From the NCBI RefSeq assembly GCF_016415625.1, contig NZ_WBXP01000003.1:62001-126000 (forward strand): 64,000 nucleotides of DNA. The letters run 5' to 3'. This document shows positions 18,730 to 27,424 of this stretch, piece by piece. The notes beneath the pieces were generated by a model, which did not search any database, was not told where the DNA came from, and saw only the letters and a program-made list of their open reading frames with translations. Each line of letters opens with the position of its first letter. The first letter of the stretch is position 1. A program made the position numbers and the translations under genes. This DNA comes from Shimwellia pseudoproteus (GTDB lineage Bacteria; Pseudomonadota; Gammaproteobacteria; Enterobacterales; Enterobacteriaceae).

Positions 18730-19911
18730 TCAGCCGGGGTAGCCCGTGTCCCGTTCAATGGCCAGCGCCACCCCCTGGCCGCCGCCAATACACAGGGTCG
18801 CCAGCCCTTTATTGGCCTGGCGCTTGATCATTTCATGCACCAGCGAAACCAGAATACGGCAGCCGGACGCCCCGATGGGATGGCCCAGCGCAATGGCACC
18901 GCCATTGACGTTCACTTTGCGCTCGTCCCACTCCAGTAATTTATTGACCGACAACACCTGGGCGGCGAAGGCCTCGTTAGCTTCTATCAGATCCAGATCG
19001 GCCAACGCCCAGCCCGCCCGCTCCAGGCAACGGCGCGTGGCGTAGACTGGCGCAATCCCCATCAGTGCCGGGTCCACCCCGACACTGGCAAAAGCACGGA
19101 TCCTGGCCATCACCGGAATGCCCAGCGCTTGCGCTTTGCTGGCGCTCATCATCATCACCGCGGCGGCACCGTCGTTAATCGACGAGGCATTCCCGGCGGT
19201 CACACTGCCGAGGGAATCAAAAGAAGGCGGTAAGGTGGCCAGCCCTTCTTCGCTGGCGTCCAGGCGGGGCTGCTCGTCAGTATCAACAATCTTATTGCCG
19301 AGGGTGACCGGCACAATTTCATCCCGGAAGCGCCCGCTGTCGATGGCCATTCTGGCTTTACGCTGGGAGGCCAGCGCATAGGCATCCTGGCGTTCACGGC
19401 TGATCCCGTATTCCCGGGCGAGGTTCTCCGCCGTAACCCCCATATGATAATCATTAAATGCATCCCACAGGCCGTCATGGACCAGGCTGTCTATCAGGTG
19501 CGCGTCCCCCTGCAGGATGCCTTTACGGCTGTTGGTCAGGACATGGGGGGCGCGGCTCATGTTCTCCTGGCCACCGGCGATAACCACGTCGGCTTCACCG
19601 CACTGAATGGCCTGGGTCGCCAGATGCAGCGCTTTCAGGCCCGAGCCACAGACGTCATTAATGGTGATGGCAGACACCGACCACGGCAGGCCGCTATTTA
19701 CCGCGGTCTGGCGGGCGGGATTTTGCCCGGCCCCGGCAGTCAGCACCTGGCCCAGTATCACTTCATCCACCAGGGCGGGATCAAGCGCACAGCGCTCCAG
19801 CAGCGCTTTTACTACCACGGTTCCCAGCTCCGCGGCGCTGTAGTGGGCCAGCCCCCCCTGAAAGCAGCCGATTGGCGTCCGGGCGGCCCCAACGATAACG
19901 ACATCTTTCAT
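18730..19911 (-). CDS. yqeF: Acetyl-CoA acetyltransferase (thiolase) YqeF
   Basis: Thiolase that condenses or cleaves acetoacetyl-CoA. It has 393 residues, the E. coli length. The acyl-accepting cysteine is in NDVCGSGLKAL (Cys88). GGAIALGHPIGASG gives the His, and CIGGGQG the second Cys. In E. coli it also follows kduI, so this closes the conserved block. No partner genes for fatty-acid or acetoacetate use are adjacent. Confidence 0.93.
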   Translation of the reverse strand: MKDVVIVGAARTPIGCFQGGLAHYSAAELGTVVVKALLERCALDPALVDEVILGQVLTAGAGQNPARQTAVNSGLPWSVSAITINDVCGSGLKALHLATQAIQCGEADVVIAGGQENMSRAPHVLTNSRKGILQGDAHLIDSLVHDGLWDAFNDYHMGVTAENLAREYGISRERQDAYALASQRKARMAIDSGRFRDEIVPVTLGNKIVDTDEQPRLDASEEGLATLPPSFDSLGSVTAGNASSINDGAAAVMMMSASKAQALGIPVMARIRAFASVGVDPALMGIAPVYATRRCLERAGWALADLDLIEANEAFAAQVLSVNKLLEWDERKVNVNGGAIALGHPIGASGCRILVSLVHEMIKRQANKGLATLCIGGGQGVALAIERDTGYPG

Positions 19912-20123
19912 TTTTGTTCTCCCCCATACAGGACGGCGAACATAGTAATTTATTGTTATTAAAAATTTATAGAATGTTTAAAAAATGGTGAAGGACATCA
20001 CAGAGCAAAAAAGCATCGCCCTGAGGCAGGGCCGCGCCGCACGGAAATTTATGAAAGAAAGCACACTAATATGTAACCCATAAAAGTATTACATTTAAAA
20101 TTGTGATGGTGGTATGATTCCTG

Positions 20124-20183
20124 CCGGAGATGGCATTCCTCCCGAGTAAGAAACCGCCTTAACGAAGGCTGATGATGCCTGCA
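20124..20183 (+). ncRNA. Fluoride riboswitch (crcB motif)
   Basis: The aptamer is complete: GGAGATGGCATTCCTCC, then AAACCGCC, then GGCTGATGATGCCT. Pairings seen are GGAG with CTCC (20126-20129/20139-20142), GGCAT with ATGCC (20132-20136/20175-20179), and GCCTT with AAGGC (20156-20160/20165-20169). It lies 90 bp before a CLC-type transporter gene, a known fluoride-exporter context. The expression platform may use the AGGAAG/CTTCCT pairing at about 20200-20232, but I could not identify a clear terminator. The rest of the gap back to yqeF shows no gene. Confidence 0.93.
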
Positions 20184-20273
20184 TCAATTCCTGTCCACGC
20201 AGGAAGATGTAGGTACGTCCTTACGCTTCCTTTGCTGGCTCAGGGTTTTCGTTTCATTGATACCCGGACCACT

Positions 20274-21620
20274 ATGAAATATCTTACAAACCGTCGTTCT
20301 CCGGACCTGCTGCCGGAACCTGCCTTAATCCCCTGGCTGATTAAATGGCTGATTTTGTCATCGCTGGTGGCAATTCTTGCCGGCTCTGCTTCGGCGATTT
20401 TCCTGTTTTGCCTTGACTGGGCAACCGCTACCCGCCTGAGCCACCCCCTGTTACTGTGCTTTTTGCCCGTGGCCGGTTTTATCGTCGGCTGGATTTACCT
20501 GCGGGTAGGCCAGAAGGTTGAGGCCGGGAATAACCTGTTAATCGATGAGGTTCACACACCGCAGCGCACCATTCCACTGCGGATGGCGCCACTGGTGATG
20601 CTCGCCACGATTGTTTCCCATCTGTTTGGGGCCTCCGTGGGCCGGGAAGGCACCGCCGTTCAAATGGGGGGCGCCCTGGCGGATCAAATCGTGCGCCTGT
20701 TCCGGCTCTCCCCGGATGAACGCCGTATGCTGCTGATGGCCGGGGTGAGCGCCGGGTTTGCCTCGGTATTCGGTACCCCCCTGGCGGGGGCTGTGTTTGG
20801 CCTGGAAATGATGGCGATTGGCCATATCCGTTACGGCTCCCTGTTGAGTTGTTTTGTGGCCGCCGTGGTGGCCGATCAGGTGGGGCTACTGTGGGGGATT
20901 CACCATACCCATTACCCGATTGGCGCACTGCCGCCGGTTACCCTGTGGGGCATTACCGCGATCGTGGTTGTCGGGATAGCCTTTGGGGCCACTGGAAAAC
21001 TGTTTGCCATGCTGACCCATTACCTGGGGGGCCACTTTAAACGTGCCGTGCCTTATGGCCCACTGCGTCCGTTTATTGGCGGGGCGGCCATTGCGCTGGT
21101 CGCCTGGCTGTTCAGTGCCCAGCACTATCTCGGCCTTGGGATCCCCACTATTGTCAGTGCGTTTCAGCAGCCGTTACCGGGCTATGAATTTATCACTAAA
21201 CTGGGCTTTACCGTGGCCTCCCTGGCCAGTGGCTTTAAAGGCGGGGAAGTGACACCGCTGTTTTATATCGGCGCGACCTTAGGTAATGCCCTGGCGCCGG
21301 TATTACATATGCCCTTCCAGTTACTGGCGGCGGTCGGTTTTGTGGCGGTGTTTGCCGGGGCGGCCAATACCCCCCTCGCCTGCACCTTTATGGCCATGGA
21401 GCTGTTCGGTTCCGGTGTCGGGGTGTATGCCGGTATTGCCTGTGTGGTGAGCTATTTGTTTTCAGGTTACTCCAGTATTTATCGTTCCCAGCGCGTTGCC
21501 ATCGCGAAGTATCACGCGGTACCGGAAAATATCAAACTGGCGGATATTCCGAACTGGCAGCAAAAGCAATCCGACGCCGCAGCCCCCCAGCAACCCGCGA
21601 GAGACAGTTCCCATGAGTGA
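20274..21620 (+). CDS. CLC-family fluoride/proton antiporter
   Basis: Predicted to expel fluoride from the cytoplasm in exchange for protons. It has 448 residues with ten or more membrane segments. CLC motifs are present: GREGTAVQMGG, and GNNLLIDEVH in place of the GSGIP-type chloride filter, as in the CLC-F clade. GFKGGEVTPLFYIGATLGN forms the C-terminal pore motif. The ATG at 20274 is chosen because the frame upstream overlaps the fluoride riboswitch; the ribosome binding site is weak. The gene overlaps the DUF190-like gene by 8 bp. E. coli uses CrcB instead. Confidence 0.9.
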   Translation: MKYLTNRRSPDLLPEPALIPWLIKWLILSSLVAILAGSASAIFLFCLDWATATRLSHPLLLCFLPVAGFIVGWIYLRVGQKVEAGNNLLIDEVHTPQRTIPLRMAPLVMLATIVSHLFGASVGREGTAVQMGGALADQIVRLFRLSPDERRMLLMAGVSAGFASVFGTPLAGAVFGLEMMAIGHIRYGSLLSCFVAAVVADQVGLLWGIHHTHYPIGALPPVTLWGITAIVVVGIAFGATGKLFAMLTHYLGGHFKRAVPYGPLRPFIGGAAIALVAWLFSAQHYLGLGIPTIVSAFQQPLPGYEFITKLGFTVASLASGFKGGEVTPLFYIGATLGNALAPVLHMPFQLLAAVGFVAVFAGAANTPLACTFMAMELFGSGVGVYAGIACVVSYLFSGYSSIYRSQRVAIAKYHAVPENIKLADIPNWQQKQSDAAAPQQPARDSSHE

Positions 21621-21948
21621 TATTTGTACATTACGCTGCTATTTCCCGCACGGGGCACGTCTGAATGCTGAAGGGTTCTGGAAAAAACTGCGCAGCCAGC
21701 CGCTGGGGCTGTACCTGATTAAAGAAGCAAAGCGCGCCGATATCCAGCAGGCGCTGCTGATATCGGCCCACGCCGGTTATCTGGCCGGGCATCCGCTGCG
21801 CTACCGGCACCCGGAATATGTGTCAATTCAGCACCCGGACTGTGTGGAGCTGATTGACAGCAAACCGCGGCTGAAAGCCTTTGCCGAACAGCACCGGGAG
21901 CAACTGCACGACGCACAAATCATGATGTTCTCTGGCGAGCCGATTTGA
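21613..21948 (+). CDS. DUF190-like (PII-type fold) small protein
   Basis: Protein of 111 residues with the DUF190 pattern: an initial strand TLRCYFPHGARL, helix FWKKLRSQPLGLYLIKEA, a middle AGYLAG turn and IQHPDCVELIDSKPRLKAFAEQHREQL. DUF190 proteins are small cytosolic proteins often found next to fluoride exporters, and their exact role is not settled. It overlaps the transporter stop, so it is co-translated and controlled by the same fluoride riboswitch. It may regulate the antiporter. Confidence 0.75.
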   Translation: MSDICTLRCYFPHGARLNAEGFWKKLRSQPLGLYLIKEAKRADIQQALLISAHAGYLAGHPLRYRHPEYVSIQHPDCVELIDSKPRLKAFAEQHREQLHDAQIMMFSGEPI

Positions 21949-21956
21949 TGGTTCCG

Positions 21957-21992
21957 GCCCCGGTGAGCCCGGGCTTCGTCGGGCTCACCGGG
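21957..21992 (+). terminator. Long hairpin after the fluoride operon
   Basis: CCCGGTGAGCCC and GGGCTCACCGGG form a perfect 12-bp stem with a 10-nt loop, 10 bp after the stop codon. No T run follows on the plus strand, so it may stabilise the mRNA end as well as terminate. Confidence 0.6.
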
Positions 21993-22002
21993 CAACGCGC
22001 AT

Positions 22003-22026
22003 AAAAAAAGCGCCCCGCGGGGCGCT
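22003..22026 (-). terminator. Terminator of the fimbrial operon
   Basis: On the minus strand the 18-bp palindrome AGCGCCCCGCGGGGCGCT is followed by seven T, 15 bp after the adhesin stop. It is a strong intrinsic terminator. Confidence 0.85.
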
Positions 22027-22041
22027 GTATCAGGGTAACAA

Positions 22042-23013
22042 TCAGTGATAACTGAGCGTAAACGTCAGTGTCGAATAGATAGCCCCGGGGTTAATTCGCG
22101 CCCCATACTGGTAATACCGGGCCGTCATCCGCAGCGGGATCACCTTATATTGGGAGGGGACGGTACCGATGGTTTGTGTCGCATTCAGTTTAATCGGCTG
22201 TTTGTGCCAATCCAGCACCTGCACCCCAACCCCCTGAGCCGCATTGCCCCCCCTTAGGCTATTAAATAACACGCCATCCGTTGCGTTGGTTCCCTCAGCA
22301 CTGCGCCCAAACCAGTTAACCCGTAACTCACTTTCGCCCCGGGGGCTGACGCCGCCGTGACACACCAGATTAATGGCAAACGGTGTCTCCCCGGCCCAGG
22401 TTCCCGGGCCTTTAAGGGCGCGCGCCATGATAGACGGTAAGGTAACCCGGCGCTCATTATGGCCCTGAATTTCACAGGATGAGGCAATTATCTTGATGCC
22501 ATTTGCCGGGACATTCAGCCGAATGGCCGGCCGCGGATGGCCAGCAAAAGCAAAGTTGGCATATTCGCCAGACTTCAGCGCACCGCTGCCGGTGCGATCG
22601 CTGGTTTTAATCACTTCCAGCTTCATCCGGGCACCTTTCATATGTGCCGGCGCAACAAAAGCATCATTGGGTACCGTCAGTTTCTGGCCGGTGCTGGTCT
22701 CCAGCGTAAAGCGCACCCCAATACCCGGTACCGATGTCTGCCAGATATTATTGCCTATCGACTTCAGTGACGAGGTGGTCCAGCGTGACATCAGTTGCTG
22801 GGGCAGAACACACGATACCTGATCCTCATTGATATGCAGCGGCCAGGTACGGGACATCAAGACGGCCCCCGGGCCCTGCTGGCTATTCACCATAATCGGG
22901 CTGGTTACCAAATCAATTTTGTTGGTGGGGATCTCACATGACGACGCCGCATAAGCATTCCCCGCGCTCGCCGCAAGCGCACACACTACAAACAGCCCTG
23001 TTTTTAACGACAT
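22042..23013 (-). CDS. Two-domain fimbrial tip adhesin
   Basis: Secreted protein of 323 residues with a signal peptide ending AGNAYA before ASSCEIP. The first half is a separate domain with Cys pairs (binding domain by position). The second half starts at SSCEIQ and has a pilin fold with the donor-strand-like C-terminus GAIYSTLTFTLSYH. As the last gene of a chaperone-usher operon it is most likely the tip adhesin. The ATG at 23013 has GGAGG ahead and overlaps the usher stop by 10 bp. The ligand cannot be predicted, and I recognise no close named relative. Confidence 0.75.
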   Translation of the reverse strand: MSLKTGLFVVCALAASAGNAYAASSCEIPTNKIDLVTSPIMVNSQQGPGAVLMSRTWPLHINEDQVSCVLPQQLMSRWTTSSLKSIGNNIWQTSVPGIGVRFTLETSTGQKLTVPNDAFVAPAHMKGARMKLEVIKTSDRTGSGALKSGEYANFAFAGHPRPAIRLNVPANGIKIIASSCEIQGHNERRVTLPSIMARALKGPGTWAGETPFAINLVCHGGVSPRGESELRVNWFGRSAEGTNATDGVLFNSLRGGNAAQGVGVQVLDWHKQPIKLNATQTIGTVPSQYKVIPLRMTARYYQYGARINPGAIYSTLTFTLSYH

Positions 23014-25487
23014 TTTGCCTCCTGCTGCCCGAGAACCACGGTACACTGGCCGCCATCCCAGCTCACCTTAACGCTGGTTGCTTCTTCAGAATCAATAAAC
23101 AAACGGCTACCCTGGCCGACATTCCCGACAACACTGCCCTTGTTATCGCGGATGATGGCGCCGAAAGGTAACGGCGCGCCATTCGCCTGGCGGGCGGTTA
23201 ACACCCGCTGGAAGGTAGACTTGGTGCCAAATTTCACTGGCACCACGCTACCGCTATAAGGGGCAACCACGGCACGCGTTTGGGTTATCTGCACCTTGTC
23301 TGAGGTGTCTTTCGGATCAATCGTTAATTCATTGATCCGGTACGGGATCAGCCACGGCATCAGCGCATAGCCGCGACCGTCGACCACCACCCCCGGAGAG
23401 GCGTTGATCCGCGCGCCTTTAGCGCCTTTTGCCTCAATCACCGCAATGGTGTCACCGCGCTCCGGTGAGAAAGTGAGCCCCCCCGGATGGGCAACCATGG
23501 TGCCGGACAGGCTGACACTGCCCTGGCGGTAGTCATCCCCCTGGCTCCAGGTACCATCTAAACGGGTTATCGGGCTACGCCAGCCACCGTTAACGCCATA
23601 TTCATAATGGCCACCGCGACGCCCGCCGGCATTCACGCCCCAGGTCACATCGTTGTACTGATCCAGTGAGCCCGCCAGGCCCAAACGGCTGGAATCAAAT
23701 TTGCCGTTTTCAGTAAAGGTATCCGAGCTGGCCTGTAAGAATCCGCCGGATTCACGCTGCGTGGTCCAGTAGAATGACAGGGAAATTTGATCATCCCGGG
23801 TGGTCTCGTAGTTACGGCTACGCACCCAGTTACGCTGGGCAGATATCGACATGCTGAGGTTGCCCCAGGAAGCACTATACCCAATGCCATATTGCTCATA
23901 GTGCTGGTTGTCATCACGGTAGCGCGAACTGGAGCCCGTCGCCCATAGCGCCCCCCAGTTCCCCGGCAGTGGCTGGTTCAGCGTGGCAGAGACATAATGC
24001 TTCTCCTGGAGTACCCAGTCAGCGCGGCGCGAGTCGGTTTTATCCAGACCATCGCGCTGGCTGAAGAACCCGGACGTGTTGTAATAGCCTTCCAGTTGCA
24101 GTGAGGTTTCCACCCCCGGCAATGTACGGTTAAAGGATAAACGGAAGCGCTGGCCCTGCTTATTCCCCATGTCTTTGGTCTGCGTATCCGCGTGGGTCAC
24201 ATCCACCGCCAGCGCACCAAGAAGGGTATTGGTCCCTAACCCCACCAGGCCCGCATAGTACCCCTGGAATCCGGTGGCGCCGGTATAGGCGGTAAAGGTG
24301 TTACTCAAACCATACTGATAGCTGGCCTGGGCCATGGTCGGTGAATGATCAGAGTCGTCTTCATCCACGGTCCCCACCGCCAGGGAATAACGGCTGAGGC
24401 CCGGACGTAAAAGCTGCGGCATGGTGGAATATGGCACAGTAAAATTACGCACCCGGCCGTCTGCTTCCTGGATGCTGACCTGCAAGTCACTGCTGTTGCT
24501 GGGCGGGAACAGCGTATCAAATGAGAACGGCCCCGGCGGCACCGTCGCCTGATGAATAATCCGCCCGTTCTGGCTCACCGTTACCCGGGCATTGGTATCC
24601 GCGATCCCGCGGATCACCGGCGCCCAGTTGGTTGCGCTATCCGGGCGCATCGCATCCTGGGTGCCTAATCCGGCACCGATAATACGCATCCCGTCAAACA
24701 TCTGGGCATCGGAGGTAAATTGCCCCCCGGTAAATAACGACTCAATCGACGGCAGATGGCGTTTTAACGCGGTCTGGTTACTCTTATACCTGTTTTCATT
24801 ATCTTCGTTATCCCAGTTGTAGCTGCCGTTATGTTCCAGCATCCACTTACCCATGGATAACCGGCCATCCAGCCCGGCCCACACGCTATCGGAACTATCG
24901 CGAAAGCGCGTATCCCCGCCAGAACTCTTATTGGTATTGTTGTAGTAGTTAGCAACATAGCCAAGGTTAAACGCCGGCTCACTCTCCTGCCATTGTTCCG
25001 GCGGGGCATAGTTGGCATCCAGTTGGTACTGGTACGCCTGCGGCAAGCGTAAATCCAGGCGGAAGGTATTACTGTTGAGATTCTCGGCGAACTCGCTGCT
25101 GGCGTGCCAGTCATTGAGTGGCCCACAATAGCCCGGTTGTTTTGCCAATTTGGCATTCAGTTTCCGGGTATTAATGCCATACAACTCCAGCATTTCCCGG
25201 GTATAACAGCTGTTCAGTTTGCCATTTTTATTGAAGGTAAAGGGTAAGGTGTGGCGGCCACGCCACTGATTATTCACATAAACATCAACGCCATAGGTTC
25301 CTGCCGCCAATGGGCTGACACTAAAAGTACTCAGATCCGGGCGCGCGCCTGGGTCACTCATGATGAAACTATTATTAAAGTTGTAGGTTCGTGGGGCTGT
25401 ATTTTCCGCTGCCAGAGCAGAAAGCGGATATAACGCCAGCGCTATCAGTGTCGCCATGCGCGTAGGGCACAGAATTGGTGATTTCAT
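23004..25487 (-). CDS. Fimbrial outer-membrane usher protein
   Basis: Outer-membrane assembly platform for chaperone-usher pili, 827 residues. A signal peptide (to about ALAAEN) is followed by the N-terminal chaperone-binding domain (YNFNNSFIMSDP...LSTFS). Then come the 24-strand pore, with PFSFDTLFPPSNSSDLQVSIQEADG from the plug region, and C-terminal domains with APYSGSVVPVKFGTK and VVLGQQEAKC. The length is typical. It sits between chaperone and adhesin in a compact operon (14 bp after the chaperone stop). Confidence 0.93.
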   Translation of the reverse strand: MKSPILCPTRMATLIALALYPLSALAAENTAPRTYNFNNSFIMSDPGARPDLSTFSVSPLAAGTYGVDVYVNNQWRGRHTLPFTFNKNGKLNSCYTREMLELYGINTRKLNAKLAKQPGYCGPLNDWHASSEFAENLNSNTFRLDLRLPQAYQYQLDANYAPPEQWQESEPAFNLGYVANYYNNTNKSSGGDTRFRDSSDSVWAGLDGRLSMGKWMLEHNGSYNWDNEDNENRYKSNQTALKRHLPSIESLFTGGQFTSDAQMFDGMRIIGAGLGTQDAMRPDSATNWAPVIRGIADTNARVTVSQNGRIIHQATVPPGPFSFDTLFPPSNSSDLQVSIQEADGRVRNFTVPYSTMPQLLRPGLSRYSLAVGTVDEDDSDHSPTMAQASYQYGLSNTFTAYTGATGFQGYYAGLVGLGTNTLLGALAVDVTHADTQTKDMGNKQGQRFRLSFNRTLPGVETSLQLEGYYNTSGFFSQRDGLDKTDSRRADWVLQEKHYVSATLNQPLPGNWGALWATGSSSRYRDDNQHYEQYGIGYSASWGNLSMSISAQRNWVRSRNYETTRDDQISLSFYWTTQRESGGFLQASSDTFTENGKFDSSRLGLAGSLDQYNDVTWGVNAGGRRGGHYEYGVNGGWRSPITRLDGTWSQGDDYRQGSVSLSGTMVAHPGGLTFSPERGDTIAVIEAKGAKGARINASPGVVVDGRGYALMPWLIPYRINELTIDPKDTSDKVQITQTRAVVAPYSGSVVPVKFGTKSTFQRVLTARQANGAPLPFGAIIRDNKGSVVGNVGQGSRLFIDSEEATSVKVSWDGGQCTVVLGQQEAKCR

Positions 25488-25501
25488 GTCTGTCCCCTGG
25501 A

Positions 25502-26203
25502 TTAGCGCGTAACAATCTGGGTGGAGGTAATACCACCGTAATCGTTAATTTCTTCCAGCTTAAGGGACTCGCCTGCAGATACCGCGGCAGTCAGGGAAAC
25601 GGTTTGCTGATTTTTCGGGGCAACCATCACCGCCTCGCCCAGCAGCTCCGGCCCTGCTTTACGGCTCAGGCTACCTATCGTGATATAAAAAGGCGTGGGG
25701 TTAATAATGGTGGCATTACGGCCCGCGGTACGCAGCTCCAGCTTGTCGAGCGCCAGTTGGCGATCGCCGAGCCCGGCGGGACGCCAGAAGAATTTAAAAC
25801 GCGAGCGAATCGCCATTTCGAGGATATTCACATCCGCTTTCGCCGCCTCTTCACTACTGGCGGGAATATCTAATACATTTAGCCACAACAAACTTTCCCG
25901 ATCCCTGGGAAATGCCGATTTAGTTTCAGCTTTAATACGTATAACTTGTGCCTGACTACCATCAATACGTACCATCGGAGGGGAAATAACAAAAGGAGTA
26001 TTAATATTTTCCGGGGCTACCGAACTGTCGCCATTATCAAGCCAAACCTGCGCCAGTGCCGGGCTATCTCCAGAATTGGTTAAGCTAATGGTAATTTCCT
26101 TTTCATTAGCGGGATAAACAAATCTCGTGCCTCCTACAATAATATTTTGCGCCATTACCGGCACAGTAAACAACACACTAAAAACCAGTGACAAGTATTT
26201 CAT
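25502..26203 (-). CDS. Periplasmic fimbrial chaperone
   Basis: PapD-like chaperone, 233 residues, that holds pilus subunits in the periplasm by donor-strand complementation. A signal peptide ends at VMA-QN. Strand motifs are GGTRFVYPANEKEITISLTN, the conserved Arg/Lys pair in this family, LLWLNVLDIP and INPTPFYITIG. The ATG at 26203 follows GGAGATATCAAG; the frame is open further upstream but lacks a ribosome site. It is separated from the major subunit by a 12-bp-stem hairpin. Confidence 0.92.
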   Translation of the reverse strand: MKYLSLVFSVLFTVPVMAQNIIVGGTRFVYPANEKEITISLTNSGDSPALAQVWLDNGDSSVAPENINTPFVISPPMVRIDGSQAQVIRIKAETKSAFPRDRESLLWLNVLDIPASSEEAAKADVNILEMAIRSRFKFFWRPAGLGDRQLALDKLELRTAGRNATIINPTPFYITIGSLSRKAGPELLGEAVMVAPKNQQTVSLTAAVSAGESLKLEEINDYGGITSTQIVTR

Positions 26204-26240
26204 CTTGATATCTCCATCATCCATATTGACAGAATCAGCA

Positions 26241-26268
26241 AGCGCCACGGCAATCCTGCCGTGGCGCT
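26241..26268 (-). other. Intercistronic hairpin between fimbrial subunit and chaperone
   Basis: AGCGCCACGGCA, the loop ATCC, and the exact complement form a perfect 12-bp stem between the two genes. No T run follows. Such hairpins commonly protect or partly terminate the abundant subunit mRNA, which would give more subunit than assembly proteins. Confidence 0.6.
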
Positions 26269-26314
26269 CTGACATTACCAGATCAGTAATACTTTCACCG
26301 TAGGGTAATACGTA

Positions 26315-26878
26315 TTACTGATAAGTGATGCTATATTTCGCGTGAGCTTTAACTGAACCCGGTTTTACTGGACCACGCTCATCACCTTTAATATATCCGA
26401 CTTTAAAACTATAAGTACGACGTTCACCATCGTGAGAGACATATGATGCTTTATAACGTTTGGTTGAGTCCTTGAGATTAACATTATTATTATGGTTGTC
26501 AATTAAGCGTAGTGCTACGTTTTGTGCACCACCACGGCCGTCATTTGTCAGGTCACCGTTCTTATTAACATCAACGCGCGGTACATCCCATGCCAGCTTC
26601 GGTGCATAATGACCGTATGCCGGGCAATCTTTTACATTAATTTCGAAGCGAGTATCACCTGTAGTTTGGCCTGAATGTACCTGACGATCCATTACTACCG
26701 GCAATGTTACATTAAGGTTTTTACCTTCCCCGGTAATCTTACAAGAGTTAGTCAAAACTTTGCCGTGGAAATGTACCATCCCAGTCGGGTCAATCGGTTC
26801 CATTGATGGACGGGCCTGTGCAGTACCAGCAGCCATACCCAGGGTAGAGATCATCACGGCGAGAGCTAACTTATTCAT
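26315..26878 (-). CDS. Major fimbrial subunit (pilin)
   Basis: Secreted pilin, 187 residues, with a signal peptide ending AGTAQA-RP. Two cysteines (VLTNSCKI and NVKDCPAYG) match the usual disulfide, and the C-terminal strand VKAHAKYSITYQ provides the penultimate Tyr motif of chaperone-usher subunits. It is first in the operon, with AAGGA before the ATG. The coding sequence is more AT-rich than the surrounding genes, suggesting transfer. I cannot assign it to a named fimbrial type. Confidence 0.85.
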   Translation of the reverse strand: MNKLALAVMISTLGMAAGTAQARPSMEPIDPTGMVHFHGKVLTNSCKITGEGKNLNVTLPVVMDRQVHSGQTTGDTRFEINVKDCPAYGHYAPKLAWDVPRVDVNKNGDLTNDGRGGAQNVALRLIDNHNNNVNLKDSTKRYKASYVSHDGERRTYSFKVGYIKGDERGPVKPGSVKAHAKYSITYQ

Positions 26879-27261
26879 ATTAATCGTCCTTTCCTTAGTG
26901 GCGATTCGCTATCCGTGACCAGAAAGTTTTATCCGGTGAATCGCACGGTAGCGTCAGCGTTATAAAGTTTTGTGTGAACATCATTTTCACACTTGCTTTG
27001 ATACGGTGTCTCCGTATTGCGAAATCAGTATCGAATATTGTTTCTTGTTTGTAATTAATCTGTGAATACGATTTCGTTAATTAGGTCCGACCACATATAC
27101 GCTATTTTAACCACGAATCGAATAAACCCCTGATGGTGACTAGTCTCTGGTAATAAATACCTCTCTCTCTATTTTCCATGTTAAATCCCATTTGTATAGT
27201 TTTTTGTAAAAATGATTACGCTGGGTAAACCACAAATTATTCAACCTGGATTTTTGACAGG

Positions 27262-27314
27262 TTGACATTCATAGATGTAGTCTGCTTAATGTTGCGCATA
27301 GGAACATTCCTATG
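27262..27314 (+). promoter_or_regulatory. Promoter and dyad before the CsgD-like regulator
   Basis: A perfect -35 TTGACA (27262-27267) is 17 bp from CTTAAT (27285-27290). Directly after it CATAGGA-ACAT-TCCTATG (27297-27314) forms a 7-bp dyad over the expected start site, a plausible operator. The 546-bp gap between this gene and the divergent fimbrial operon is AT-rich and contains no gene. The fimbrial promoter must lie in it, but I could not place it. Confidence 0.5.
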
Positions 27315-27424
27315 TCGCATTCTCTAATACAAAATACTTTTGTGCCGTTAACTAATCGGAAATAATTGCTCGTCTATTCATTAAGAAATAATGATGAGCA
27401 AATATAAACTAAGGAGAGTTTACT

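Noticed and set aside
21957-22026. REP/BIME-type repeat cluster
   Set aside because: The two hairpins differ from each other in sequence and fit as ordinary ends of the two converging operons.
26879-27424. Phase-variation switch (fimS-like invertible element) before the fimbrial operon
   Set aside because: No pair of matching inverted repeats at suitable distance and no FimB/FimE-type recombinase gene in the window.
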